NCBI RefSeq assembly: GCF_000771745.2
Contig: NZ_JPSL02000036.1
Coordinates: 162,691 to 226,690 of the forward strand
Direction: 5' to 3'
DNA length: 64,000 nucleotides
Origin: Thermus filiformis
Lineage (GTDB): Bacteria > Deinococcota > Deinococci > Deinococcales > Thermaceae
In this document: positions 16,993-24,790 of the stretch, one piece after another
Layout: every line of letters starts with the position of its first letter
Numbering within the stretch: position 1 is the first letter of the stretch
Position numbers and translations under genes: made by a program
The notes under the pieces: model-generated
Seen by the model: only the letters and a program-made list of their open reading frames with translations
What the model was told of the DNA's origin: nothing
Databases searched by the model: none

Positions 16993-18000
16993 TTAGGCGC
17001 TCGCCTTTTCCTCGCTCTTCTCCGAGGAGTGCCCGGGGTTGACCTTGAGGCTGGGGTTGGCATAGGCGGCGGCGTGGTTGGCGGCGATGGCCGCCTCGCC
17101 GAAGCCCAGGACGATCAGGGGGAGCTTCCCGGGATAGGTGACGATGTCCCCGCAGGCGTAGACCCCGGGGATGCTGGTGGCCATGGTGGTGTCCACTTTG
17201 ATGCGGTTCTTCTCCAGCGCCAGCCCCCAGCCCGCCAGGGGCCCCAGCTTGGTCAGGTACCCCGCCAGGATGAGGACCGCGTCCACCTCGAGCACCCGCT
17301 CCTCCTGGGTCTGGTTGTGGAAGATGACCGCCCGCTCCACCCGGTCCACCCCCTCTATCCGCCGCACCTCGTAGGGGGTGAGGACGGTGAGGGCCCCCTC
17401 CTCGGCCTTCCTCAGAAGCTCCTGGGTGCTGGCCTCGTGGGCCCGGAACTGGGGCCGCCGGTGGATGAGGGTGATCGCCTGGGCCGTGTCCAGGAGGTTC
17501 AGAGCCCAGTCCACGGCGCTGTCCCCGCCCCCCACGATCAGGACCCGCTTGCCCTGGAACTCCGCCTTGGTCTTCACCGCGTAGTAGACGCCCCGGCCCT
17601 CCAGCTCCCGCTCCCCGGGGACCCCCAGGCGCCGCGGCTCAAACGCCCCCACCCCCGCGGCCACGATGACCGCCTTGGCGGTGTAGACCTTCCCCGCCGA
17701 GGTAGCAACCCGGAACCCCTCCTCGGTCTTCTCCAGGGTCTCCGCCCGCTCGTTCAGGGCGTAGAGGGGGTTGAAGGGGGCGAGCTGCTCCACCAGGCCC
17801 TTCACCAGGTCCTTGGCGTAGACCTTGGGGAAGCCCGCCACGTCGTAGATGTACTTTTCCGGGTACAGGGCGGAAAGCTGGCCTCCCGGCTCGGGGAGGG
17901 GGTCTATGAGCCGGATGCTCAGCCCCCGCATCCCCACGTAGAAGGCCGCGAAAAGCCCCGCCGGTCCCGCGCCGATTACGATCACGTCCGTGTGCTCCAT
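16993..18000 (-). CDS. Thioredoxin-reductase-like ferredoxin-NADP+ reductase
   Basis: This 335-residue flavoenzyme has the FAD-binding motif [12 protein letters not shown], a central NADPH-binding [11 protein letters not shown] and the late FAD motif GVYACGDI. The redox CxxC of thioredoxin reductases is absent after the NADPH motif, which marks the TrxR-like ferredoxin-NADP+ reductase group known in Thermus and Bacillus. It would exchange electrons between NADPH and ferredoxin or flavodoxin. An SD-like GGGAGGCG lies before the ATG, and TAGACT upstream is a likely -10. The downstream-encoded dehydrogenase is separated by repeats. Confidence 0.93.
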   Translation of the reverse strand: MEHTDVIVIGAGPAGLFAAFYVGMRGLSIRLIDPLPEPGGQLSALYPEKYIYDVAGFPKVYAKDLVKGLVEQLAPFNPLYALNERAETLEKTEEGFRVATSAGKVYTAKAVIVAAGVGAFEPRRLGVPGERELEGRGVYYAVKTKAEFQGKRVLIVGGGDSAVDWALNLLDTAQAITLIHRRPQFRAHEASTQELLRKAEEGALTVLTPYEVRRIEGVDRVERAVIFHNQTQEERVLEVDAVLILAGYLTKLGPLAGWGLALEKNRIKVDTTMATSIPGVYACGDIVTYPGKLPLIVLGFGEAAIAANHAAAYANPSLKVNPGHSSEKSEEKASA

Positions 18001-18059
18001 ATCGCCTCCCAGTCTAACGAACCCTTACCATCTCCATCGCCCTTCCTCTGGGAAGGGAC

Positions 18060-18126
18060 GTTTGGCCTCCAGGAAGGGCTTCCCCAGGTGGGAAAGGCTT
18101 TACCGGGGTGGTTTACCGGGGTGGCC
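18060..18126. repeat. Short dispersed-repeat fragment with tandem TTTACCGGGGTGG
   Basis: The motif TTTACCGGGGTGG occurs twice in a row (about 18,095-18,107 and 18,111-18,123), and GGAAAGGCTTTACCGGGG here matches the copy near 49,221. It lies between the ADH stop and the FNR start. No hairpin with a clear loop was found in this copy. Confidence 0.55.
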
Positions 18127-19155
18127 TCACACCTGGAGGACCACCTTGCCGAAGACCCGCCTCTCCTCCAGGAGCCGGTGCGCCTCCTGGGCCGCTTCCA
18201 AGGGCAGGACCTGGCCGACCACGGGGCGGAGCCGGCCCGCCTCGAGGAAGCGGATGATCCCGAACATCCGCCCCTTGGAGCCCATGGTGGAGCCGTAGAT
18301 GGAGATCTGGCGGAAGAAAACGTGGGCGAAGGGCATCGTCCCCTCGTACCCGGAGGAGGCACCCGCGATGGCGATCCGGCCCCCGTTGGCCGTGGCCTTC
18401 ACCACCCCTTCCCAGTACAGGGCCCCCGTGTGGTCCACCACCGCGTCCGCCCCCTTGCCGCCGGTGAGGGCCCGGACCTCCTTGTACCAGTCGGGGTGGG
18501 TGTAGTTGACCGTCTCGTCCGCCCCCAGCTCCTTGGCCCGCCTCAGCTTCTCCTCCGAGCCCGCGGTGGCGATGACCCGGGCCCCGAAGAGCTTGGCGAT
18601 CTGGATGGCGGCCACGCTCACCCCGCTCCCCGCGGCCATGACCAAAACGTCCTCCCCCGGCTTGACCTGGAGCTTGTCCACCACCATCTGCCAGGCGGTG
18701 AGGAAGGTCAGGGGGAAGGCGGCGGCCTCCTCAAAGGAGAGGTTCTTGGGCTTGGGCAGGACGTTGACCTCGGGCACCACCAAAAGCTCCGCGTACCCGC
18801 CCCAGCGGTGCTCCCCCAGGATCTCGTACCGGGGGCAGAGGTTGTCCTGGCCGGAAAGGCATTTCTCGCACCGGCCGCAGGACAGGCCGGGGTTGACCAC
18901 CACCTCCTCCCCAGGGCTCACCCCCGTCACCCCCGGCCCCACGCTCTCCACCACCCCTGCCACGTCCGCTCCCAGGACGTGGGGCAGGGCCAGGCGGGGG
19001 CTGGCCACCCCCTTGCGCACCCAGATGTCCAGGTGGTTCAGGGCCACCGCCTTCACCCGGATGCGCACCTCCTTGGGCCCGGGAACCGGGTCCGGGACCT
19101 CCGTCACCTTCAAGACCTCCGGTCCGCCTCGGCTCTCCATCACCACTGCCCGCAT
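18127..19155 (-). CDS. Zinc-type alcohol dehydrogenase / quinone oxidoreductase (MDR family)
   Basis: This 342-residue medium-chain dehydrogenase has the GroES-like domain with HVLGADVAGVVESVG and the structural zinc loop (CGRCEKCLSGQDNLC). The catalytic Zn ligand position usually occupied by Cys/His (CHTD) reads LDIWVRKG, so the catalytic zinc may be absent. The Rossmann motif is AAGSGVSVAAIQIAK. The substrate is unknown; an NADPH-linked enone or alcohol reaction is likely. The start at 19,155 has AAGGAGG upstream; a longer frame to 19,203 would run into the divergent promoter. Confidence 0.88.
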   Translation of the reverse strand: MRAVVMESRGGPEVLKVTEVPDPVPGPKEVRIRVKAVALNHLDIWVRKGVASPRLALPHVLGADVAGVVESVGPGVTGVSPGEEVVVNPGLSCGRCEKCLSGQDNLCPRYEILGEHRWGGYAELLVVPEVNVLPKPKNLSFEEAAAFPLTFLTAWQMVVDKLQVKPGEDVLVMAAGSGVSVAAIQIAKLFGARVIATAGSEEKLRRAKELGADETVNYTHPDWYKEVRALTGGKGADAVVDHTGALYWEGVVKATANGGRIAIAGASSGYEGTMPFAHVFFRQISIYGSTMGSKGRMFGIIRFLEAGRLRPVVGQVLPLEAAQEAHRLLEERRVFGKVVLQV

Positions 19156-19208
19156 ACGGCCTCCTTGGTAGGGGATTTTCCCACGCCGGGGGGCGGGGGT
19201 CAACTGCC

Positions 19209-19237
19209 TTGACCGGAGAATGAAAACCCGTTATCAT
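19209..19237 (+). promoter_or_regulatory. Promoter with Fur-family-like dyad for the metal ABC transporter
   Basis: TTGACC (19,209-19,214), a 17-bp spacer and TATCAT (19,232-19,237) form a strong promoter 7 nt before GTG 19,245. An 18-bp dyad overlaps the spacer and -10 at 19,220-19,237, reading ATGAxAACxxGTTxTCAT with seven of nine positions paired outside the centre. This form resembles binding sites of Fur/Zur/Mur-type metal repressors, which fits a metal importer. Confidence 0.6.
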
Positions 19238-19244
19238 CTCCTGG

Positions 19245-19997
19245 GTGGAGGTCCTTCGGCTCCAAAACGTGCGCGTGCGGCTGGGGGAGTTTGAGCCCCT
19301 GAAGGGGGTTTCCTTCGCCGTCCCCGAGGGGGCCTTCGTGGCCGTGGTGGGGCCGAACGGGGCGGGGAAGAGCACCCTTTTCAAGGTCCTCCTGGGCCTC
19401 GTTCCCTACGAGGGGGAGGTCCAGCTCCTCGGGAGGCCGCCACGGGAGGTGGACCCGCACCAGGTGGGGTACGTCCCCCAGATCAAGACCTTTGACCGCA
19501 GCTTCCCCGCCCTGAGCCTCGAGCTGGTGGTCTCGGGGATCCGGCGCGCCTGGCCCTTCCGGGTGGGGAAGGAGGAGCGGGCGCGGGCCCTGGAGGCCTT
19601 GGAGGAGGTGGGGGCCTTGGAGCTGGCGAGTAGGCCCCTGGGGCGCCTTTCGGGGGGAGAGCTTCAGCGGGTCTACCTGGCCCGGGCCCTGGTCCGCAGG
19701 CCCCGCCTCCTCCTCCTGGACGAGCCCGCCACCGGGATAGACCGCCTGGGGGAGCAGGACCTGTACCGGCTCCTCGAGGCCTACCAGGCCCGGTCGGGGG
19801 CCACGATCCTGATGATCACCCACGACTGGGAGGCGGCCTACCACCACGCCACGCACGTTTTGGTCCTGAACCGGGAGGTGGTGGGCTTCGGCCCCCCGGA
19901 GCGGGCCCTCTCCGAGGAGTGCCTGCGGCGGGCCTTCGGCCACCTGGGCCACGCCCACGCCATCCGGATGGCGGGAGGAGAGGGATGGAGGCCCTGA
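19245..19997 (+). CDS. Zn/Mn-type ABC transporter ATP-binding protein
   Basis: This 250-residue ATPase has Walker A GPNGAGKST, a Q-loop in VGYVPQIK, the signature LSGGELQRVYLARAL, Walker B LLLLDEPATG and the H-loop in MITHDW. The segment YVPQIKTFDRSFPALSLELV is typical of the zinc/manganese (ZnuC/MntB) subfamily. It starts at GTG with only 7 nt after the -10, so it is probably leaderless, and it overlaps the permease gene by 13 bp. No solute-binding protein gene is adjacent. Confidence 0.92.
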   Translation: MEVLRLQNVRVRLGEFEPLKGVSFAVPEGAFVAVVGPNGAGKSTLFKVLLGLVPYEGEVQLLGRPPREVDPHQVGYVPQIKTFDRSFPALSLELVVSGIRRAWPFRVGKEERARALEALEEVGALELASRPLGRLSGGELQRVYLARALVRRPRLLLLDEPATGIDRLGEQDLYRLLEAYQARSGATILMITHDWEAAYHHATHVLVLNREVVGFGPPERALSEECLRRAFGHLGHAHAIRMAGGEGWRP

Positions 19998-20782
19998 GCT
20001 ACCCCTTCTTCCAGCGGGCCCTCCTGGCGGGGGTGCTGGTGGCCCTGGTCTCGGGCTACCTGGGGGTCTTCGTGGTCCAGAGGCGGCTCTCCTTCCTGGG
20101 GGACGGCCTGGCCCACGCCGCCTTCGCCGGGGTGGCCCTGGGCCTCTTCCTGCGGGCCGAGCCCCTGGCCCTGGCCCTGCCGGTGACCCTTTTGGTGGCC
20201 CTGGGCATCACCTACCTAAAGGAGCGGACGGAGCTTTCCGAGGACACGGCCATCGGGGTCCTCTTCGCCTTCTCCGTGGCCCTGGGGGCGGTCTTCCTCT
20301 CCCGGGCCCGGGGGTACGTGGCCGACCCCTTCGGCTACCTGTTCGGCTCCCTCCTGGCGGTGGCCCCGGAGGACCTCTGGGCCGCCTTGGGCCTCCTCCT
20401 TCTGGGCCTTTTCCTCCTCCCCCTCTACGGGGCCTGGGCCTACGCCACCTTTGACCGGGAGCTGGCCCTGGCGGACCGGCTCCCCGTCGTCTTCCACGAC
20501 TACCTCCTCTCCGCCTACGTGGCGGTGAGCCTGGTGGTGGCGGTGAAGGTGGTGGGGGCCCTGCTGGTGGCCGCCTTTCTGGTCATCCCTGCGGCCGCGG
20601 CCCGCCTTCTTTCCCGCACCTTCGGCCAGATGGTCCTCTGGAGCCTGGGTCTGGGGGTCCTGGCGGCGGTCCTGGGCCTCTTCCTTTCCCTCGCCCTGGA
20701 CCTGCCCAGCGGGGCCACGGTGGTTCTGGTCCAGACCGGCCTCTTCCTCCTGGCCTTCCTGCAAACCCGTATTGCCCGGTAG
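19985..20782 (+). CDS. Zn/Mn-type ABC transporter permease (ABC-3 family)
   Basis: This 265-residue membrane protein has eight or so predicted helices and typical ABC-3 family motifs: FFQRALLAGVLVALVSGYLGVFVVQRRLSF split around the first helix, the GDGLAHAAFAGVALG loop, TAIGVLFAFSVALG and KVVGALLVAAFLVIPAA. It forms the channel for zinc, manganese or iron with the ATPase encoded just upstream. The ATG at 19,985 sits inside the ATPase gene; the longer frame from 19,919 overlaps it further and is less likely. Confidence 0.92.
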   Translation: MEALSYPFFQRALLAGVLVALVSGYLGVFVVQRRLSFLGDGLAHAAFAGVALGLFLRAEPLALALPVTLLVALGITYLKERTELSEDTAIGVLFAFSVALGAVFLSRARGYVADPFGYLFGSLLAVAPEDLWAALGLLLLGLFLLPLYGAWAYATFDRELALADRLPVVFHDYLLSAYVAVSLVVAVKVVGALLVAAFLVIPAAAARLLSRTFGQMVLWSLGLGVLAAVLGLFLSLALDLPSGATVVLVQTGLFLLAFLQTRIAR

Positions 20783-20803
20783 AAAATCGGGTATTATAGG
20801 GGC

Positions 20804-21247
20804 ATGTGGGTCTCCACGAAAGCCCAGTACGGCCTCCGGGCCCTGGTGGAAATCGGGCTCAGGGCCCCCGCCTCCGTCCCCTTGAAGGAGGTGGCCGAGG
20901 CCCAGGGCATCAGCCTCCACTACCTCGAGCAGATCGCCGCCCAGCTCCGCCGGGCAGGCTTCCTCCGCTCCGTCCGAGGGGCCAGGGGAGGGTACCGGCT
21001 GGCCCGGCCTCCGGAGAAGATCACCGCCCTCGAGGTGGTGGAGGCCCTAGAGGGCAACCTGGCCCCCGTCTCCTGCCTGGAGGACCCCGAGTCCTGCGCC
21101 AAGGTGGGGCAGTGCTCCACGGAGCTCTTGTGGAAGCGGGTGGACCTGGCCATGCGGGAGGTCCTGGGCAAGACCACCCTGCAGGACCTAGTGGAGGAGA
21201 GGAAGCTCATAGAGGCCCGCCGCCTGGTACCTCTTCAGGCCTCGTGA
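20804..21247 (+). CDS. Rrf2-family transcription regulator (IscR-like)
   Basis: This 147-residue winged-helix regulator begins with the Rrf2 signature STKAQYGLRALVEI. It has the recognition helix region ISLHYLEQIAAQLRRAGFL, then the wing SVRGARGGYRLAR. Three cysteines in a C-x6-C-x5-C pattern (SCLEDPESC..VGQC) match the position of the Fe-S ligands of IscR. TATTAT is 6 nt before the ATG, so the mRNA is likely leaderless. It overlaps the cysteine desulfurase gene by GTGA, as expected for a regulator of Fe-S assembly. Confidence 0.92.
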   Translation: MWVSTKAQYGLRALVEIGLRAPASVPLKEVAEAQGISLHYLEQIAAQLRRAGFLRSVRGARGGYRLARPPEKITALEVVEALEGNLAPVSCLEDPESCAKVGQCSTELLWKRVDLAMREVLGKTTLQDLVEERKLIEARRLVPLQAS

Positions 21248-22368
21248 AGCCGGTGAAGGAAACAAAGGGCAGGATCTATCTGGACCATGCGGCCACCACC
21301 CCCCTGGACCCCGAGGTCCGGACCGGGATGGAGAGGGTGGCGGAGGCCTTCGGGAACCCCTCCAGCGTCCACGCGGAAGGCCGCCGGGCCCGCCAGGTCC
21401 TGGACGAGGCCCGGGAGCGGCTTGCCGCCCTCCTCAAGGCCCGGCCCAAGGAGGTGGTCTTCACCTCGGGAGGAAGTGAGGCGGACGCCCTGGCCCTGAT
21501 CGGCACCGCCCTGGCCCGGGGCCGGGGGCACCTGGTGAGCACCCAGGTGGAGCACTCCGCCGTCTTGGAGAGCCTGAAGCTTCTACAGAAGCTGGGGTTT
21601 GAGGTCACCCTCCTGCCTCCCGACCGCTTCGGCCTGGTCTACCCCGAGCAGGTGGCGGAGGCCCTGAGGCCGGACACCATCCTGGTGAGCGTGATGGCGG
21701 CCAACAACGAGATCGGCACCCTCTACCCTGTGGAGGAGATCGCCCGGCTCTGCCGGGAGCGGGGGGTGGTCTTCCACACCGACTTCGTCCAGGCCGCCAC
21801 CGAGCTTTCCGTCCCCGAGGGGCCCCACCTCCTCTCCCTCAGCGCCCACAAGTTCTACGGGCCCAAGGGGGTGGGGGCCCTCCTGGTGCGGGGGGTGGAG
21901 CTCTTCCCCCTGATCCCGGGGCGGCAGGAGCGGGGCCTGCGGGGGGGGACGCCGAACCCGGCCCTGGCCTACGGGATGGCCCTGGCCCTGGAGAAGGCCC
22001 GGCGGGAGGACCTCTCCCGAATCCTCCGCCTCAGGCAGGCCCTGGAGGAGGGGCTGCTTGCCGTGGAAGGGGTGGAGCTGAACGGCCACCCTAAGAGGAG
22101 GCTCGCCAAGTTGGTCAACGTCACCGTCCGGGGGGCGGACGGGGAGGCCCTCCTCATGGCCATGGACCTCCTGGGGGTGGCGGTCTCCTCGGGCTCGGCC
22201 TGCAGCGCGGGGAGCCTCGAGCCCTCCCACGTCCTCCTGGCCATCGGCCGCACCCGGGAGGAGGCCAGGGCCAGCCTCCGCTTCTCCCTGGGCCGGTACA
22301 CCACCCTCGAGGAGGTGAAGGAGGCGGTGAACCGGTTCCGCCAGGCGGTGGAGATGGCCCGTTTGTAA
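21244..22368 (+). CDS. Cysteine desulfurase (NifS/IscS family)
   Basis: This 374-residue PLP enzyme takes sulfur from cysteine and hands it to Fe-S scaffolds and thiolation carriers. It has the N-terminal YLDHAATTPLDP, the PLP-contact EHSAV His, the Schiff-base lysine in LSAHKFYGPKG, and the active-site loop SSGSACSAGS with the catalytic Cys. The GTG start overlaps the Rrf2 stop, giving a regulator-desulfurase operon. It could supply sulfur to the TtuC/TtuB/TtuA pathway encoded elsewhere in the window (inference). Confidence 0.95.
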   Translation: MKPVKETKGRIYLDHAATTPLDPEVRTGMERVAEAFGNPSSVHAEGRRARQVLDEARERLAALLKARPKEVVFTSGGSEADALALIGTALARGRGHLVSTQVEHSAVLESLKLLQKLGFEVTLLPPDRFGLVYPEQVAEALRPDTILVSVMAANNEIGTLYPVEEIARLCRERGVVFHTDFVQAATELSVPEGPHLLSLSAHKFYGPKGVGALLVRGVELFPLIPGRQERGLRGGTPNPALAYGMALALEKARREDLSRILRLRQALEEGLLAVEGVELNGHPKRRLAKLVNVTVRGADGEALLMAMDLLGVAVSSGSACSAGSLEPSHVLLAIGRTREEARASLRFSLGRYTTLEEVKEAVNRFRQAVEMARL

Positions 22369-22433
22369 GACCACCTCATCCTGGCTGGCACCAGGGTAGT
22401 ACCACCCCACCAGGGAAGGTTCCGCCGGGGGGA
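22369..22433. repeat. Short dispersed-repeat fragment between convergent genes
   Basis: The stretch contains CACCTCATCCTGGCTGGCACC and TAGTACCACCCCACC, variants of motifs in the other repeat copies. It lies between the desulfurase and acyl-CoA ligase stops and may serve as a bidirectional terminator. No clean stem-loop with a T-run is seen. Confidence 0.5.
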
Positions 22434-24104
22434 TTAGGGCTTTTTCGCCCTGGCCATCTCGTCCCGGAGCTCCCGCCTCAGGATCTTGCCCACGCTGGAC
22501 TTGGGCAGGCTTTCCCGGAACTCTATGATGCGGGGGACCTTGTAGGCGGCGAGGTTTTCCCGGCAGAACTTCTCTATGTCCTCCCGGGTGACCTTGTCCT
22601 TGTACTCGTCTTTGAGGACGATAAAAGCGGCCACGGTCTCCCCGCGGTAGGGGTCGGGCACGCCCACGACGGCGGCTTCCTGGACGGCGGGATGTTGGTA
22701 GAGGACCTCTTCCACCTCGCGGGGGTAGATGTTGTAGCCTCCGGTGATGATCATGTCCTTTTTGCGGTCCACGATGTAGAAGTAGCCGTCCTGGTCCATG
22801 CGGGCCATGTCGCCGGTGTAGAGCCAGCCGTCCTTGAGGGCCCTTTGGGTTTCCTCGGGCCGGTTCCAGTAGCCTTTCATGATGTTGGGGCCTTTGACGA
22901 TGAGCTCGCCCACCTCGCCCAGGGGGACCTCTTGGCCCTCCTCGTCCACCACCTTGGCGTCCACGCTGGGCAGGGGCAGGCCGATGGAGCCCTTGCGGAT
23001 CTCCCCCTGCACCGGGTTGGAGTGGGTCACGGGGCTGGCCTCGGAGAGGCCGTACCCCTCTATGAGCCGGGCCCCGGTGATCCGCTCAAACTCCTTGGCC
23101 ACCTCCACCGGCAAGGGCGCGGCCCCGGAGAGGCAGATGCGGATGCTCTTGACGTTCCGCTTCTCAATCCCGGGGAAGCGGTTGAAGGCCACGTACAGGG
23201 TGGGCACCCCGGGGAAGTGGGTGACCTGGTGCTTCTCTATCGCCTCCACGATGGCCTTGATCTCGGGCCGGGGCAGGAGGACGATCTTGTACCCCGAGTG
23301 GAGGCCGAAGTTCATGGCCACGGTCATCCCGTAGACGTGGAAGAAGGGTAGGGCCCCGAGCATCACGCCCTTCCCTTTAAGCTCCCCCGAGGTGGGGTCC
23401 CAGGCCTCTATCTGGAGGACGTTGGCCAGGAGGTTTTTGTGGGTGAGCATCGCCCCCTTGGAGACCCCGGTCGTGCCCCCCGTGTACTGGAGGAGGGCCA
23501 GGTCGTCCCCCCGGGCGGGGTGGGGGGTGGCTTGGGGCTTCTTGAGGAGGTCCTGGAAGGCCACCCGCTTCTCGTAGGGGGGGAGGTTGACCCAGGTCCC
23601 CTCCCGCCGGGCTTTCAGGGGATAGAGGAGGTTGAGCGGGAAGGGGAGGTACTCCCGGATTCCGGTGGTGATCACCTTTTCCACCGGAACCTCGTCCTTC
23701 ACCTCAAAGTAGCGGGGCCAGAGCTGGTCCAAAATGACCAGGACCTTCGCCCCCGAGTCCAAAAGCTGGTGCCTGAGCTCCCGGGGGGTGTAGAGGGGGT
23801 TGACGTTTACCCCCACCGCCCCAGTGGCCAGGGCCCCATAGAAGGCGATGACGAACTGGGGGGTGTTGGGGAGCATGATGGCCACCCGGTCTCCCGGCCT
23901 CACCCCCAGGTCCTTCAGCCCCTGGGCGAAGCGGAGGGAGAGGTCCCAGAGTTGCGGGTAGGTTAGGGTCTTGCCTAGGAAGTCCAGGGCCACCCGGTCC
24001 TTGTAGATGCGGGCGCTCTCCTCCAGGATGGCCCACAGGGGCTTGTCGGGGACGCTGACCTCGAGGGGTACACCAGGATCGTAGTGTGCGTGCCAGGGCT
24101 TCAT
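22434..24104 (-). CDS. fadD: Long-chain fatty acid-CoA ligase
   Basis: This 556-residue adenylate-forming enzyme activates fatty acids to acyl-CoA. The P-loop-like motif is LLQYTGGTTGVSKGAMLTH, followed by GYGLSEASPVTH, the hinge region GWLYTGDMARMDQDGYFYIVDRKKDMI, and the C-terminal catalytic Lys region PKSSVGKILRREL. The length matches bacterial FadD. A TTGAAC-18-TAGACT promoter lies upstream within the end of the GNAT gene, with AAAGGAGG before the ATG. Exact chain-length preference cannot be read. Confidence 0.94.
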   Translation of the reverse strand: MKPWHAHYDPGVPLEVSVPDKPLWAILEESARIYKDRVALDFLGKTLTYPQLWDLSLRFAQGLKDLGVRPGDRVAIMLPNTPQFVIAFYGALATGAVGVNVNPLYTPRELRHQLLDSGAKVLVILDQLWPRYFEVKDEVPVEKVITTGIREYLPFPLNLLYPLKARREGTWVNLPPYEKRVAFQDLLKKPQATPHPARGDDLALLQYTGGTTGVSKGAMLTHKNLLANVLQIEAWDPTSGELKGKGVMLGALPFFHVYGMTVAMNFGLHSGYKIVLLPRPEIKAIVEAIEKHQVTHFPGVPTLYVAFNRFPGIEKRNVKSIRICLSGAAPLPVEVAKEFERITGARLIEGYGLSEASPVTHSNPVQGEIRKGSIGLPLPSVDAKVVDEEGQEVPLGEVGELIVKGPNIMKGYWNRPEETQRALKDGWLYTGDMARMDQDGYFYIVDRKKDMIITGGYNIYPREVEEVLYQHPAVQEAAVVGVPDPYRGETVAAFIVLKDEYKDKVTREDIEKFCRENLAAYKVPRIIEFRESLPKSSVGKILRRELRDEMARAKKP

Positions 24105-24123
24105 GCCACCTCCTTTGTACAGG

Positions 24124-24153
24124 AGTCTACCAGGGGTCTTATACCGAGTTCAA
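24124..24153 (-). promoter_or_regulatory. Promoter of the acyl-CoA ligase gene
   Basis: On the minus strand TTGAAC (24,153-24,148), an 18-bp spacer and TAGACT (24,129-24,124) lie 20 nt before the ATG at 24,104. The -35 falls inside the 3' end of the GNAT gene, so fadD can be expressed separately from it. Confidence 0.65.
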
Positions 24154-24768
24154 GGGGAGGACCCAGACCTCGTGCACCAGGGGCCGGCCCGCGAAGGGGC
24201 GCCAGAAGGGGCTGGCCCGTTTGGCGTAGAGGCGGAAGCCCAGGCTCCGGTAAAGCCTCCGGGCGGCGGCGTTTTTTCGGGTGGTGGAAAGCTGTACCCC
24301 CTTCACCCCCCGGGTCCTCAGGCAGTCCAGGAAGGCCTCCATCAGCCTCCGCCCCAGGCCTTGCCCCTGGGCTTCGGGGTCCACGGCGATGTGGAGGTGG
24401 GCCGGGTAGGCCCGGTAGGGGGCCTTAGGGCCGGGGTGGAGGAGGAGGCGTAGGAGGTAGCGAAGGTAAGGCCCCGGGGGGCCGTAGGCGAAGGCGAGGA
24501 CGCGGAGGAGGAGAGGGGGGAGCCGGAGGAGGAAGTAGGGGAGGAGGCAAAAGGGGTGGCAGGCCCCCAGGATGTAGCCCAGGACCCGCCCCTCCTCCTC
24601 AGCCACCAGGTTGCAGCACCCCCGCTCCAGGTAGGGCCGGACGAAGAGCTCCCCCCAGAGGGCCTCGCTGGGGAAGAACCGGGCGGGCTCGCCCAAAAGC
24701 GCGGTGGCGTGGGAGAGGTGGGCGATGGCCGAAAGGTCCTCCTTGCGGGCGGGGCGGATCTGGGGCAT
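24139..24768 (-). CDS. GNAT-family N-acetyltransferase
   Basis: This 209-residue protein has the acetyl-CoA-binding motif A HIAVDPEAQGQGLGRRLM and motif B AARRLYRSLGFRLYAK of the GNAT fold. The middle part (CHPFCLLPYFLLRLPPLLLR) is unusually hydrophobic for this family and may be a membrane-associated insertion. The substrate is unknown. TAAGCT is exactly 6 nt before its ATG, and this box overlaps the -10 of the divergent PIG-L gene. Confidence 0.85.
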   Translation of the reverse strand: MPQIRPARKEDLSAIAHLSHATALLGEPARFFPSEALWGELFVRPYLERGCCNLVAEEEGRVLGYILGACHPFCLLPYFLLRLPPLLLRVLAFAYGPPGPYLRYLLRLLLHPGPKAPYRAYPAHLHIAVDPEAQGQGLGRRLMEAFLDCLRTRGVKGVQLSTTRKNAAARRLYRSLGFRLYAKRASPFWRPFAGRPLVHEVWVLPLNSV

Positions 24769-24774
24769 GCCCTT

Positions 24775-24784
24775 AGCTTAAAAT
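24775..24784. promoter_or_regulatory. Overlapping divergent -10 boxes for two leaderless genes
   Basis: TAAGCT on the minus strand (24,780-24,775) is 6 nt from the GNAT ATG. TAAAAT on the plus strand (24,779-24,784) is 6 nt from the PIG-L GTG. The two boxes share two base pairs, so RNA polymerase should not open both promoters at once. Confidence 0.55.
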
Positions 24785-24790
24785 CGCCCC

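Noticed and set aside
16156..19212. 1,018-codon open frame on the plus strand
   Set aside because: It runs antisense through the NYN, FNR and ADH genes and the repeats between them. Its composition (Gly, Pro, His, Arg) is typical of shadow frames.
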